From: Sphingobacteriales bacterium
Lineage (GTDB): Bacteria; Bacteroidota; Bacteroidia; Chitinophagales; CAIOSU01
Reading direction: 5' to 3'
Assembly: GCA_027486795.1 (NCBI GenBank)
Contig: JAIXOI010000039.1
Span: 40,659-104,658 of the forward strand
Length of the DNA stretch: 64,000 nucleotides
The notes under the pieces: generated by a model
The model's input: only the letters and a program-made list of their open reading frames with translations
Told to the model about the DNA's origin: nothing
Databases searched by the model: none
Shown here: one piece after another, positions 7,723 to 16,228 of the stretch
Layout: each line of letters begins with the position of its first letter
Position numbering within the stretch: the first letter of the stretch is position 1
Program-made: the position numbers and the translations under genes

Positions 7723-9681
7723 CTACCCTTCAATTTGCTCGCCCAAATCTTCCCAGCGTTTCATGCTTTTAGCGAGTTGTTGTTTCAGGTCGTCGTGTTT
7801 TTTAACCACAGTTTTGCTCTTGGCATCGTCTTTAAACAGTTCAGGGTCTTGCATTTGGGCTACCAAAACCGCAATTTCCTTCTCTAGGCGCTCAATAGTA
7901 TCTTCTTCTTGCTTCAAGTCGTTCTTTAGCTTGCGAAGTTCCTTTTCCTGGTCCTTCTTCTGTTGGGCATCGTCTTTGGCGGCATTGTCGTTGGGGCTGC
8001 TTTTGCCAAACGCCTGTTGTTTAAGGGCTTTATCCTTGTCTTTGGTAGTCTCAAAGTCGCGAAAACTCTCCACGGCGTGGCTATCCAAAAACACTTGGAT
8101 GTCGCCATAGTGCTCCTTGATGCGCTTTTCGGTAAATTCAAAAGTCTTGTTGGTCAAGCCTTGCAAAAAGTCCCTATCGTGGCTCACCAGTATCAACGTA
8201 CCATCGTAGGCTAGCAAGGCTTCTTTCAATACCTCTTTGCTGGCAATGTCCAAGTGGTTGGTAGGCTCATCCAGAATCAAGAGGTTCACGGGCTTAAGCA
8301 GCATACGCGCCAATGCCAAACGCGATTTTTCTCCGCCCGAAAGTACTTTTACCTTCTTGTCAATCTCTTCTTCGCCAAATAAGAAAGCACCCAGCAGGCC
8401 GCGCATTTTAGCTTGGTTGGTCCACTCATGGGTAGCTTCGTCTTCAATGGTTTGCAACACGGTGCGGTTCTCGTTCAGGGTTTTTTCCTGTATCTGGGCA
8501 TAGTAGCCAATTTCCACGTTATGCCCTATTTTCAGCATGCCGTCAAAATCTGTTTCGCCGTTAATCATTTTCACCAACGTCGATTTACCCATGCCGTTTT
8601 TGCCTACAAAGGCCACCCGTTCGCCACGTACAATATCAAACATCAGGTCTTTCAAAATAACCTTATCGCCGTAGTTTTTATGGGTATGTTCGGCCCTTAG
8701 CACCACATCGCCGCTACGCGGGGCTTTAGGAAAATGGAATTGGATTGAAGAGGTATCCAACTCATCAAAATCGATGCGCTCTACCTTATCCAATAGCTTT
8801 TGTGCCGATTTGGCCTGTCCAGCTTTCGATGCCTTGGCTTTAAATCGTTCAATAAAGCGCTCCTGCTGGGCAATGTAGCGTTGTTGGTTTTTATAAGCGT
8901 TTTGCTGCTGCTCTAAGCGCTCTTCGCGTAGCTCAAAGTACTTAGTGTAGTTGGCCTTGTAATCGTATATTTTACCGAAAACGATTTCGATGGTACGGTT
9001 GGTAATGTTATCCAAAAAAGCCCTATCGTGGCTCACCATCAAAATAGCGCCAGGATAATTGATAAACACTTCCTCCAACCAAAGAATAGACTCGATATCC
9101 AAGTGATTGGTAGGCTCATCCAGCAACAGTAGGGTAGGCTTTTGCAAAATCAGTTTTGCCAGCTCTACACGCATTTGCCAACCACCGCTAAACTCGGTCA
9201 TAGGGCGCTGCATATCGGCATCGCTAAAACCAAGGCCTTTCAATATCTTTATCACTTCGCTCTCCAACTTGCCTGCACCCAAGGTGTGCACCCGTTCATG
9301 GCAATCGCTCAAGCGATTAATCATTTCCATGTACTCATCGCTCTCGTAATCTTCGCGGGTTGCCAGTTGCTCGTTTATTTCCTCAATCTCGCGCTCCATT
9401 TTCAACACTTCATCAAAAGCCGTCATAGTTTCGTCCATAATGGTTTTGGTGGAGTCGTTACTTACTTCTTGAGGTAGATAACCAATGGTTTCGCCAGGGC
9501 CGCAAGTTACACTGCCTTTGGTCGGGTTGTCGTGCCCAGCCATTATCTTCAGTAGGGTAGATTTGCCCACGCCGTTCTTGCCCACCAGACCAATACGGTC
9601 CTTTGGGTTTATTACAAAGGAAATTTCTTTGAACAGGTCGCGGCTACCGAACGTAACCGACATATTTGCCACATTAATCAT
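7723..9681 (-). CDS. ABC-F family ATP-binding protein
   Basis: A soluble tandem ATPase without membrane domains that acts on the ribosome (translation factor or antibiotic protection class). The 652 residues contain two nucleotide-binding domains. The first has Walker A 'GLVGKNGVGKSTLLK', signature 'EFSGGWQMRVELAK' and Walker B 'LLLLDEPTNHLD'. The second has 'AFVGKNGMGKSTLVK', 'VLSGGEKSRLALAR' and 'LLILDEPTNHLD'. The linker with 'RYIAQQERFIERFKAK' is the P-site tRNA interaction motif region. The C-terminus is a charged coiled coil from about residue 545. The ORF track begins at a TTG (9690); the ATG at 9681 ('MINVANMSVTFG') is the better start and lies 6 nt after a TATCTTTG element. The exact subfamily (Uup/YbiT-like) is not resolved. 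Confidence 0.94.
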   Translation of the reverse strand: MINVANMSVTFGSRDLFKEISFVINPKDRIGLVGKNGVGKSTLLKIMAGHDNPTKGSVTCGPGETIGYLPQEVSNDSTKTIMDETMTAFDEVLKMEREIEEINEQLATREDYESDEYMEMINRLSDCHERVHTLGAGKLESEVIKILKGLGFSDADMQRPMTEFSGGWQMRVELAKLILQKPTLLLLDEPTNHLDIESILWLEEVFINYPGAILMVSHDRAFLDNITNRTIEIVFGKIYDYKANYTKYFELREERLEQQQNAYKNQQRYIAQQERFIERFKAKASKAGQAKSAQKLLDKVERIDFDELDTSSIQFHFPKAPRSGDVVLRAEHTHKNYGDKVILKDLMFDIVRGERVAFVGKNGMGKSTLVKMINGETDFDGMLKIGHNVEIGYYAQIQEKTLNENRTVLQTIEDEATHEWTNQAKMRGLLGAFLFGEEEIDKKVKVLSGGEKSRLALARMLLKPVNLLILDEPTNHLDIASKEVLKEALLAYDGTLILVSHDRDFLQGLTNKTFEFTEKRIKEHYGDIQVFLDSHAVESFRDFETTKDKDKALKQQAFGKSSPNDNAAKDDAQQKKDQEKELRKLKNDLKQEEDTIERLEKEIAVLVAQMQDPELFKDDAKSKTVVKKHDDLKQQLAKSMKRWEDLGEQIEG

Positions 9682-9687
9682 AGGGCG

Positions 9688-9695
9688 CAAAGATA
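9688..9695 (-). promoter_or_regulatory. Candidate -7 element of the ABC-F gene
   Basis: TATCTTTG on the minus strand, 6 nt before the ATG, in the same arrangement as glyS (TATCTTTGCGCCC then ATG). It argues for a leaderless transcript and for the ATG at 9681 rather than the TTG at 9690. Confidence 0.55.
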
Positions 9696-9704
9696 CTTGT
9701 AAAT

Positions 9705-9734
9705 GTACGATTTACGATGTACGAAGTACGATTT
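9705..9734. repeat. Dispersed repeat family B (TACGATTTACGA words)
   Basis: 'GTACGATTTACGATGTACGA' and a following 'AGTACGATTT' abut the ABC-F promoter. The same words recur at 40613-40648. The repeat sits where a -33 element would be expected. Confidence 0.6.
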
Positions 9735-9783
9735 AATGTATAATTGACCCTTTGACGGGAATATGGCTATGCCAGATAGCTTA

Positions 9784-9828
9784 TTCCCTCCTAAAAAAGA
9801 AGGGGCAAGGGAGGTGTAATTCGCAGTA
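9784..9828 (-). repeat. Dispersed repeat family D (CCCTCCT...AGGAGGG)
   Basis: Read on the minus strand this is 'ACTGCGAATTACACCTCCCT' followed by a C-rich stretch and 'TTTTAGGAGGGAA'. It is nearly the same as 39574-39615 on the plus strand, and a shorter copy lies at 40750-40784. All three copies are intergenic. Confidence 0.65.
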
Positions 9829-9888
9829 TTTAATCTAAAGGTTTTAGAAAATTACTGGTCGAAAAAAGCTTGAAAACAACAAACCAAT

Positions 9889-10434
9889 TTAAGCCTTCGG
9901 AAAATCGGGATGATCTTGGATGCGCTTTATTTGTGCTCGGTGGTGCTCAACGTGCTCGTACATAAACCGCAAGGTTTGTTCTAAGTTGAAACGGCCCATT
10001 AGGGGGTGCTTAAACAATAGCTTTTCGGCAGATTCTTTATCAAACTCATCCAAAAACTCTTGCCACTCGGTACGTAGCTCGTTCCATTCGCCTTCAATTT
10101 CCTTAAAATCGTAGTACTCGCGCGGCTGAAACTGCGCTGCCGCAGGCGCTTCATATTTCACAGGCAAACGCAAAAAACTGTTCAACAGCGCCAATCGTAA
10201 GTCGGAGGTTATGCCTCCTTTCTCTAGATCGTCGATACTCTGTACCTTTTTATTCATGTAGGTAAGCCCATTGCGCTCGGCGGTCATGAGGTGCACAAAC
10301 ACCTCTAGCAAGCACCAAGCATCGGGAGCTGGGCGCCAAGTGCGCTGCTCGTTGGTTAAGCTTCTTACTTCGCTAATAATGTCTTTGCGTTGCTTTTCTA
10401 GGCGTTCAAACTCTTTTTCCAGTACCAGTATCAT
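9889..10434 (-). CDS. DinB-like four-helix protein
   Basis: 181 residues with the DinB/DUF664-like layout: 'ERLEKQRKDIISEVRSLTNEQRTWRPAPDAWCLLEVFVHL', a first histidine in 'VFVHLMTAERNG' (about 47), and the C-terminal 'FMYEHVEHHRAQIKRI' that supplies the remaining metal-ligand histidines. The fold is a four-helix bundle binding a divalent metal; members include thiol transferases (bacillithiol, mycothiol) and uncharacterised proteins. It overlaps the upstream amidohydrolase by 4 nt (ATGA), so the two genes form an operon with coupled translation. The chemical reaction cannot be told from the sequence. Confidence 0.85.
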   Translation of the reverse strand: MILVLEKEFERLEKQRKDIISEVRSLTNEQRTWRPAPDAWCLLEVFVHLMTAERNGLTYMNKKVQSIDDLEKGGITSDLRLALLNSFLRLPVKYEAPAAAQFQPREYYDFKEIEGEWNELRTEWQEFLDEFDKESAEKLLFKHPLMGRFNLEQTLRFMYEHVEHHRAQIKRIQDHPDFPKA

Positions 10435-11717
10435 TTACCAGAGTATTTAGTTTTGAATTTATCGTAAAGCTCCTGTTGGTGGTCGCTCAGGTCTACTTCT
10501 CTACCTTGTATAAAGGCTGCTTCTAGTTGGTTGGTGCGCATATCTAAGGCATCGCCCAACGATATGAACAAATTAGCGTCCTTACCTGGTTCCAGCGAGC
10601 CCGTTTGCTTGTCGATGCCCAATATTTTGGCAGTGTTCAAGGTAATGGCCGAAAGCGCTTGTTCTTTGGTTAAGCCATAAGCCGCCGCAGTGCCTGCATG
10701 AAACGGCAGGTTGCGTTGCTCCCAGCTACCGTAAATGGTAAGCCCTATTAATATACCTTCCTTTTGCAGCAGGTAAGGCAGTTTGTAGCTTTGATCAATG
10801 TCGTCTTCGGGAGCGCCCGGTAAGGCATGCACATTGCCCAAAAGCACGGGTACGTTAAACTGTTTCAACTGTTCGGTTACCCTCCAGCTATCGGCACCGC
10901 CTACAATCACTAAATCGATGCCAAATTCTTTCGTGAAATTAAGGGCATGAAGTATCTCGCGGCTGCCATCAACATGCACCATTAGTTTGCGGCCCTTATC
11001 AAACAAGCCCTTCATGGCCTCAAACTTCAAGTTGGTAGTGGCAGGCTTGTCTTGTAGGGCATAGGCTTGTGCCTCTTTAAAGTAATCGAGTAATTTTTCA
11101 ATATTGCCATCATATTCTTTGTTCTGCTCCACAGGGCCCAGCTCGGCCCACCAGCCAGTGCGGCGGTACATTTCGGGCCAATTCAGGTGAATGGCATCGT
11201 CGGTTTTGTAGGCAGCATCTTCCCAGTTCCAAGCATCTAGTTGCACCACGCTGCTCATGCCCGGTATGCGGCCACCTTGCGGGGTGGTTTGCGCTAGCAA
11301 TATACCATTAAAGCGTAGGGTGGGTATAATTTTGCTATCGGTGTTGTAGGCTATAATGGAGCGTACATTGGGGTTTAGGTCGCCTACTTCGTTAAAATCG
11401 CGGGTAGGGCGCACGGCATCTACTTCGGTAAGTCCCAAGGTAGTGTTGGCCGAAATAAAGCCCGGGTACACGTGTTTGCCCTTGGCATCAATAGTTTTAG
11501 CACCAGCAACGGCTTGATAAGTGGTTTGTGTGCCCGTGGCTACAATCTTTCCTTTATCAAAATGGATAAAACCGTTCTCTATAACCTGACCATTGCCAAC
11601 ATGGATGGTGGCATTAATGATAACTATGGGTTGCTGTTGTGCTGCCCCTGGGGTGGTTTGCGCCCCCAAAATGGCGGCCCAGCAGCAAAAGAGGAGCAGT
11701 AAAAGATGCTTTTTCAT
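10431..11717 (-). CDS. Secreted amidohydrolase-family protein lacking the usual HxH motif
   Basis: 428 residues with signal peptide 'MKKHLLLLLFCCWAAILGAQ'. The body follows the amidohydrolase plan: an N-terminal beta-sandwich ('IVIINATIHVGNGQVIENG'), a TIM-barrel core, and the closing 'LSAITLNTAKILGIDKQTGSLEPGKDANLF'. In active members the first strand ends in a metal-binding HxH ('GFIDxHxH'); here it reads 'VYPGFISANTTLGLTEV', so both histidines are missing. A histidine in 'KLMVHVDGSREIL' and one in 'LLGNVHALPGA' remain. It may be catalytically dead or use another arrangement. First gene of an operon with the DinB-like gene (4-nt overlap). Periplasmic location is inferred from the signal peptide. 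Confidence 0.87.
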   Translation of the reverse strand: MKKHLLLLLFCCWAAILGAQTTPGAAQQQPIVIINATIHVGNGQVIENGFIHFDKGKIVATGTQTTYQAVAGAKTIDAKGKHVYPGFISANTTLGLTEVDAVRPTRDFNEVGDLNPNVRSIIAYNTDSKIIPTLRFNGILLAQTTPQGGRIPGMSSVVQLDAWNWEDAAYKTDDAIHLNWPEMYRRTGWWAELGPVEQNKEYDGNIEKLLDYFKEAQAYALQDKPATTNLKFEAMKGLFDKGRKLMVHVDGSREILHALNFTKEFGIDLVIVGGADSWRVTEQLKQFNVPVLLGNVHALPGAPEDDIDQSYKLPYLLQKEGILIGLTIYGSWEQRNLPFHAGTAAAYGLTKEQALSAITLNTAKILGIDKQTGSLEPGKDANLFISLGDALDMRTNQLEAAFIQGREVDLSDHQQELYDKFKTKYSGK

Positions 11718-11975
11718 AGGTAGAAGCTAATGACGCAGTATACAAAAGTGCAAAAAAATGGGAACTGTAGTGAATAACTGGCGAGGGCATTTTAAATGAG
11801 ATGGGTTTGGGGATGGTTTTAAGTAGTTAAAACGCCTTTTCTCCTCTCTCATTTCACAATCCCAAATCTAATCCACGCCTCCCCATTACTACGGGTACGT
11901 TTTCAGTGTTGTTAGGTATTTCGCAGCGCAAAAAAGTTAAGGAAATTTACCATGTATTTATAAACCCCACGTACC

Positions 11976-12956
11976 ATGAAGTTTTCTGCACGCCTTGTTA
12001 TGCTATTGCTACTTTTGGGCTCATCCATTACGGCTTTTGCCCAGCGCGGCGATCAGCAACGGAATGCACCTAGTAACAATAGCAGCAGCAGTAATAGCAG
12101 TAGTAGTTACAACATAGAGTATAAATACCTGTACGACGACCCATACGCCTTCCGGAAATTTAAAATACACCTCGATATTTTGGGTCTCGACTGGACCGCT
12201 GGGAACTTCCCGATACATGGGGGTTTGCAAATAAACTACAGTCCGCACCCACGTATCAACTTCGAGGTATTGGGTAGAGCAGCCTACTACGATTTTCGGT
12301 TTTTTGCCGCCAAAAAGAACGACAACAAAATGAGCGACAATAAGCTGTTGCCGTTTATGTACGGCGAAGCATTGATAGAGTGGAACGCCATGGACAAAGA
12401 GCGCCGCCGCAACCTAAAGTTTAACCTTACCCAACTTACCATAGACTACTACTGGCAATATACCGAGTATGCCTACATACCCATTACCTATCGCAGGTTT
12501 TTTAGCTTTAGGGGTGGTGCCAACTACTACATGATGCCCGTTGAAGGCACCAGCAAAGCACCCCTAACCGACCAGACCACGGGCACCAGTTATGAAAAAG
12601 ACTACTATACCATGGCCAAAGCGCTATCGTTTTTTGGGGGTATTAGTTGGGGCCGCAAGGCGCGTACTGCCATCCGCATAACCGATTATGGTATTAGGCG
12701 TGTGGTACAGCAAAACCAGTTTATGGTTGATGTAATGTATGGTTTCCCTGATATTGGCAACCTAGATGTATTGGGCACTGAGCGTGTAATCACGATGACC
12801 AAACCGCGCAACTTGGGCTGGCGCATTGGTTGGCAGTGGAACAACTACAACATGCATCAACGCTTTGAGTTTGGCCAGCGCCCCAGTTACGATAAGTCTA
12901 ATTTTTTCTTGATGTACACCCTTGGGTTTACCATTATTGGTAGAGAGAAAGGATAA
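11976..12956 (+). CDS. Outer-membrane protein of unknown function
   Basis: 326 residues with signal peptide 'MKFSARLVMLLLLLGSSITAFA' followed by a Gln/Asn/Ser-rich linker ('NAPSNNSSSSNSSSSYN', about 30-46). The rest is rich in Tyr, Phe and Arg in alternating patterns ('RINFEVLGRAAYYDFRFFAA', 'FNLTQLTIDYYWQYTEYAYI', 'RFFSFRGGANYYMMPVEG'). It ends 'FFLMYTLGFTIIGREKG', so a beta-barrel is likely. I do not recognise a family. It stands alone between the amidohydrolase and oxyR. A 258-bp gap upstream carries family F words near 11840 and no obvious promoter. Confidence 0.8.
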   Translation: MKFSARLVMLLLLLGSSITAFAQRGDQQRNAPSNNSSSSNSSSSYNIEYKYLYDDPYAFRKFKIHLDILGLDWTAGNFPIHGGLQINYSPHPRINFEVLGRAAYYDFRFFAAKKNDNKMSDNKLLPFMYGEALIEWNAMDKERRRNLKFNLTQLTIDYYWQYTEYAYIPITYRRFFSFRGGANYYMMPVEGTSKAPLTDQTTGTSYEKDYYTMAKALSFFGGISWGRKARTAIRITDYGIRRVVQQNQFMVDVMYGFPDIGNLDVLGTERVITMTKPRNLGWRIGWQWNNYNMHQRFEFGQRPSYDKSNFFLMYTLGFTIIGREKG

Positions 12957-13043
12957 TAATTTTACTGCAATATTTGCTTTCATTCTCTTCAATTTTAAGT
13001 ATCAGTTAAATTGATTAAGTTTATAGCTTTATCAATTATAGCT

Positions 13044-13973
13044 ATGACTATCACCCAATACGAATACATTGTTGCGGTAGATACTTACCGCCACTTTGCC
13101 ACTGCTGCCGCCCATTGCCACGTAACGCAACCTACCTTGAGTATGCAGATTCAGAAGCTGGAAGACCAACTAGGTATCATCCTTTTCGATAGGGATAAAC
13201 ACCCCGTACTGCCAACCGATGCAGGAGTGGCTATTATAAACCAAGCTCGACACATTATTGCCGAGCACGATAGGCTGATTGAGATTGCCCGAGAAAGCAA
13301 AAACATTGTTGCAGGTACTTTATCCATAGGTGTTATACCCACCCTTGCTCCCTATTTGCTGCCGCTGTTTGTAAACAAGTTTATGAAAAAGTACCCCGAT
13401 GTAACCTTGCAGGTATGGGAACTTACTACCGAGCAGATAACCGACCAACTGAAACGGGGTTTGATTGATTGTGGCCTTATGGCTGTGCCTATTGAGGACA
13501 CCAGCATAACCAGCATAACGCTATTTTATGAGCGATTGATTGCCTACGTATCGCCGCAAAGTAAGCTGTATGCTAAAAAGCACTTGGTAGCCGATGACCT
13601 TGAGCCCGCTAATGCCTGGATTTTGCAAGAAGGGCACTGCCTGCGCAACCAGTTACTTAGGCTTTGCAATCTAAAAGCCAACCAACAGCGCCAATTGGCA
13701 TATGAAAGCGGCAGCCTAGAAACACTCAAGAGATTAGTGGATATTAATGGGGGCTTTACCATTTTACCCGAACTGGCGGTGCTTGATTTGCCGAAGAAAA
13801 AACTAGACCAGGTGCGCTATTTCCGCGACCCAGAGCCGGTGCGCGAAATAGCCTTGGTTACACACCGCAGTTTTGTTAAGCGCAAACTACTGGAACTATT
13901 GGCTCATAGCATCCAAAAAGCAGTGCCTAAGGAGTTGTTAGACGAAGGGAAGAAAGAGGTGGTTGGTATTTAG
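13044..13973 (+). CDS. oxyR: OxyR-like LysR-type peroxide-sensing regulator
   Basis: 309-residue LysR-type regulator: N-terminal winged HTH ('MTITQYEYIVAVDTYRHFAT', 'CHVTQPTLSMQIQKLEDQLG', about 1-60) and a C-terminal ligand-binding fold. The region 'LQEGHCLRNQLLRLCNLK' carries two cysteines at the spacing of the redox-active pair of OxyR (Cys199/Cys208 in E. coli). This supports disulfide switching by hydrogen peroxide. The regulated genes (catalase, Dps, AhpCF) are not in the window, although a peroxiredoxin-like lipoprotein lies 13 kb away. The ORF track begins at 13011 with a short hydrophobic extension; the ATG at 13044 gives the normal LysR N-terminus and is preferred. Confidence 0.9.
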   Translation: MTITQYEYIVAVDTYRHFATAAAHCHVTQPTLSMQIQKLEDQLGIILFDRDKHPVLPTDAGVAIINQARHIIAEHDRLIEIARESKNIVAGTLSIGVIPTLAPYLLPLFVNKFMKKYPDVTLQVWELTTEQITDQLKRGLIDCGLMAVPIEDTSITSITLFYERLIAYVSPQSKLYAKKHLVADDLEPANAWILQEGHCLRNQLLRLCNLKANQQRQLAYESGSLETLKRLVDINGGFTILPELAVLDLPKKKLDQVRYFRDPEPVREIALVTHRSFVKRKLLELLAHSIQKAVPKELLDEGKKEVVGI

Positions 13974-14022
13974 TCCACAGTCCATTGTCGATGGTCCACG
14001 GTCCATGGTGTATGGTGTATGG
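13972..14022. repeat. Dispersed repeat family A, longest copy
   Basis: Tandem variants of GTCCATGG/GTCGATGG/GTGTATGG begin directly at the oxyR stop codon and run for about 50 bp. They match the words upstream of glyS (1675-1707) and at 61273-61299. Confidence 0.6.
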
Positions 14023-14121
14023 TAGGAAATAGTCTTGGGGTGAGGAGAAAGGCAGGGGATAACGGTCGGGCTAGAATTGCTTCTACATCCGAGCCTAAGT
14101 CGAGGTGTTATAAGTCCCTCT

Positions 14122-14138
14122 TCTCGCCTGAGGCGAGA
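14122..14138. repeat. Dispersed repeat family E palindrome
   Basis: TCTCGCC-TGA-GGCGAGA, 7-bp arms with a 3-nt loop, identical in core to 61211-61227. It lies 38 bp before the start of the next gene and could fold in its leader RNA. Confidence 0.6.
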
Positions 14139-14175
14139 GAGAGGTTAGGTGAGGGTAACACAAAACACAATAGAA

Positions 14176-14793
14176 ATGGGAGAGATTAGCAACATACAGA
14201 CCTATGCCAAAGTAACCGAAGCTAATTACCAGCTGGCATTGGATAGGTTTGTGAATGCACTAAAAGCTATTGGGCTTTGGAACGAAGCGATAGCCGAATC
14301 AATGGAATCGTTTAAGTGGGAGCGCGATGAAGTAGGCGCAGTATTTTCAACGTTTACCGCACCACCCGACTATGCAACCCAAGTGATGGATACGCAAGTG
14401 TCGCCGTACATATTTATTAGTCTGCTTAGCGAAGAGCCAAAAGGGGCAGACTATTGGCTATCATTTAACCTTTATATCGAGACCGAAGAGCTACAAAACT
14501 ATTATAATGGCGAGTATTACCAAGAAACGTACCCCTTAATAAAGCATCTTACTCAGGCCATGCATAAGGAGTTGGACCAAACGGGTGTGTACTTTACTGA
14601 CGAGTTACAAGACATGGAAGCCTTAGAGGCTTTTAGCGAAAAAGACTTGAGCAAATTGTGGGAGTTTGATTATGCCATCATCCCCAACCATTTGGCCGTT
14701 TTATACGGCAAACCACCTGTAACACACTCCATTAAAAAGCACAAAACCCATATTGAGGCTTGGTATACCCAGCGCTGGAAAGAACCGGTATAG
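14176..14793 (+). CDS. Hypothetical cytoplasmic protein
   Basis: 205 residues that I do not recognise. There is no signal peptide and no membrane segment. It is acidic and rich in Glu, Tyr and Trp ('SMESFKWERDEVGAVFSTF', 'NYYNGEYYQETYPLIKHLT', 'IEAWYTQRWKEPV'). The ORF track opens with a GTG at 14149 inside the family E/gap sequence; the ATG at 14176 ('MGEISNIQTYAKV') is preferred. Codon use and aromatic content resemble neighbouring chromosomal genes, so it is probably a real gene. The gap of 107 bp to the next gene suggests separate transcription. Confidence 0.7.
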   Translation: MGEISNIQTYAKVTEANYQLALDRFVNALKAIGLWNEAIAESMESFKWERDEVGAVFSTFTAPPDYATQVMDTQVSPYIFISLLSEEPKGADYWLSFNLYIETEELQNYYNGEYYQETYPLIKHLTQAMHKELDQTGVYFTDELQDMEALEAFSEKDLSKLWEFDYAIIPNHLAVLYGKPPVTHSIKKHKTHIEAWYTQRWKEPV

Positions 14794-14900
14794 ACATAAA
14801 ATGATGTTGTGGTAAGCGATAGAAAAGTTTAATTAACTATCTGCCCTTTTTAAACAAATTGATACTATTTTAGAAGTTCATTAACAGTTAAAAAAGGGAA

Positions 14901-15482
14901 ATGAAAAAACTATCGGAGATATATATTGACGGCGAAAGAAATGCCTTTCAACCAGCAAGCGCACCGGGCGAAATACCCAAACAAAGATCAGAAGCGTATA
15001 GAACCCGTATAACTGTAAAAACCGTAAGCACAGGTGCGAGGTTTGGACATTATATTTTGGACCTCGTAGTGTTCTACATATTAGCAATAGGCATTATGGC
15101 GGGCGTAGTTATAGCAACGGGCGATGAAGCATTTCTGGACTCTGGCTTAGGAACCCTGCTACAATATGGTTTCTTGGTTTTCTATTACTTCTTCTTCGAA
15201 GCGGTTTTTCAAACTACACCAGGCAAACTGGCAACCCAATGTGTAGTGGTTGATGAGTATGGCCAAAAGCCAACCGTAGGACAGATATTGGGACGCAGTT
15301 TTTCAAGATTGGTTCCATTCGAGGCTTTTTCTTGCCTCGGCGATTATAGCCGTGGCTGGCACGATAAATGGTCGGACACCTATGTGGTGCGCAAAAAAGA
15401 TCTTGCATGGATGCTCGACCGCTTAGCCGAGCAAGAGGGCGAAAACGTGCATATATACAACTCCATGGTTAGCGAGCAATAA
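14901..15482 (+). CDS. RDD family membrane protein
   Basis: 193 residues with an RDD-like arrangement: 'TGARFGHYILDLVVFYILAIGIMAGVVI' (first membrane helix, about 46-72), then 'GTLLQYGFLVFYYFFFEAVF' (second helix, about 85-104) and the family hallmark 'TTPGKLATQCVVVDEYGQKPTVGQILGRS'. The third segment is weak ('SRLVPFEAFSCLG'). In RDD proteins the R and two D residues lie in or beside helices and the proteins are thought to transport or sense small solutes; the actual function is unknown. A purine-rich 'AAAAAAGGGAA' stands directly before the ATG. Family assignment is by pattern, function is not inferred. Confidence 0.85.
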   Translation: MKKLSEIYIDGERNAFQPASAPGEIPKQRSEAYRTRITVKTVSTGARFGHYILDLVVFYILAIGIMAGVVIATGDEAFLDSGLGTLLQYGFLVFYYFFFEAVFQTTPGKLATQCVVVDEYGQKPTVGQILGRSFSRLVPFEAFSCLGDYSRGWHDKWSDTYVVRKKDLAWMLDRLAEQEGENVHIYNSMVSEQ

Positions 15483-15544
15483 CTTTATTGCAGCCATAAG
15501 CAACTGCAGCGCTAATTGTATCGTTCTCCTAAAAACAGGTTATC

Positions 15545-16228
15545 ATGCAAGCCAAATACCTCTGCTCCTTATTGCTGCTGTTTAGTATTGTGGTACATGC
15601 CCAACAAACCCGTTACTTTCAATTTACCACCCAATGTGGCCACGGCAATTGGCAGGATACCGCCTTTATAGCTGCCACCAACAACCAAGCGGTAATTGAT
15701 TCAATACTAGCTAACATAGCGCGCCCAATGCAGCAGCGCAACTTTATTAATGGCCCCATTGATGCAGGAGATGGGGGCCATAACCTCAATGCCAGCCATT
15801 CGTTTAAATGGCACTTTGTGCCCAACGAATGGAGTTTAGTTGAAATGGCCATCGAGGTTTGCGATGGTTGCCCATATACCGATTTGGATGCCGATACCGC
15901 CTATTGGTTGAACAACATAGGGCAGTTTTGCCCCTGGAGCGGACAACCCATGCGTGAAGTTTCCGAACCAACAGCAATTTCAATAATTGGCAGCCCAATT
16001 ACGGTGCGCATTTACCCCAACCCAGCGGTAAACTCCGTTTTTATCGACCATGACTATGCTGGCGATGCCACCATAACGCTAATGAATATGTTGGGCCAGC
16101 GGGTATTTTACGAAGAACACTTTGTAGGTAAAATGTTAAACGTTCGCCCTTACGATGCAGGAGTGTATTGGCTACACATAACCCTTGGACAGGAAACGTT
16201 TATGGAGCAGATTATTATTGGTAAGTAG
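15545..16228 (+). CDS. T9SS-exported protein with C-terminal sorting domain
   Basis: 227 residues. Signal peptide 'MQAKYLCSLLLLFSIVVHA' followed by a Cys-containing N-terminal domain ('FQFTTQCGHGNWQDTAFIAA', 'VEMAIEVCDGCPYTDLDAD') that I do not recognise. The last 75 residues are a type A T9SS sorting domain: 'VRIYPNPAVNSVFIDHDY', 'ITLMNMLGQRVFYEE', 'YDAGVYWLHITLGQETF', 'EQIIIGK'. The protein should be passed through the outer membrane by the type IX system and anchored or released. A PorE-like component is encoded 14 kb downstream. The passenger function is unknown. Confidence 0.87.
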   Translation: MQAKYLCSLLLLFSIVVHAQQTRYFQFTTQCGHGNWQDTAFIAATNNQAVIDSILANIARPMQQRNFINGPIDAGDGGHNLNASHSFKWHFVPNEWSLVEMAIEVCDGCPYTDLDADTAYWLNNIGQFCPWSGQPMREVSEPTAISIIGSPITVRIYPNPAVNSVFIDHDYAGDATITLMNMLGQRVFYEEHFVGKMLNVRPYDAGVYWLHITLGQETFMEQIIIGK

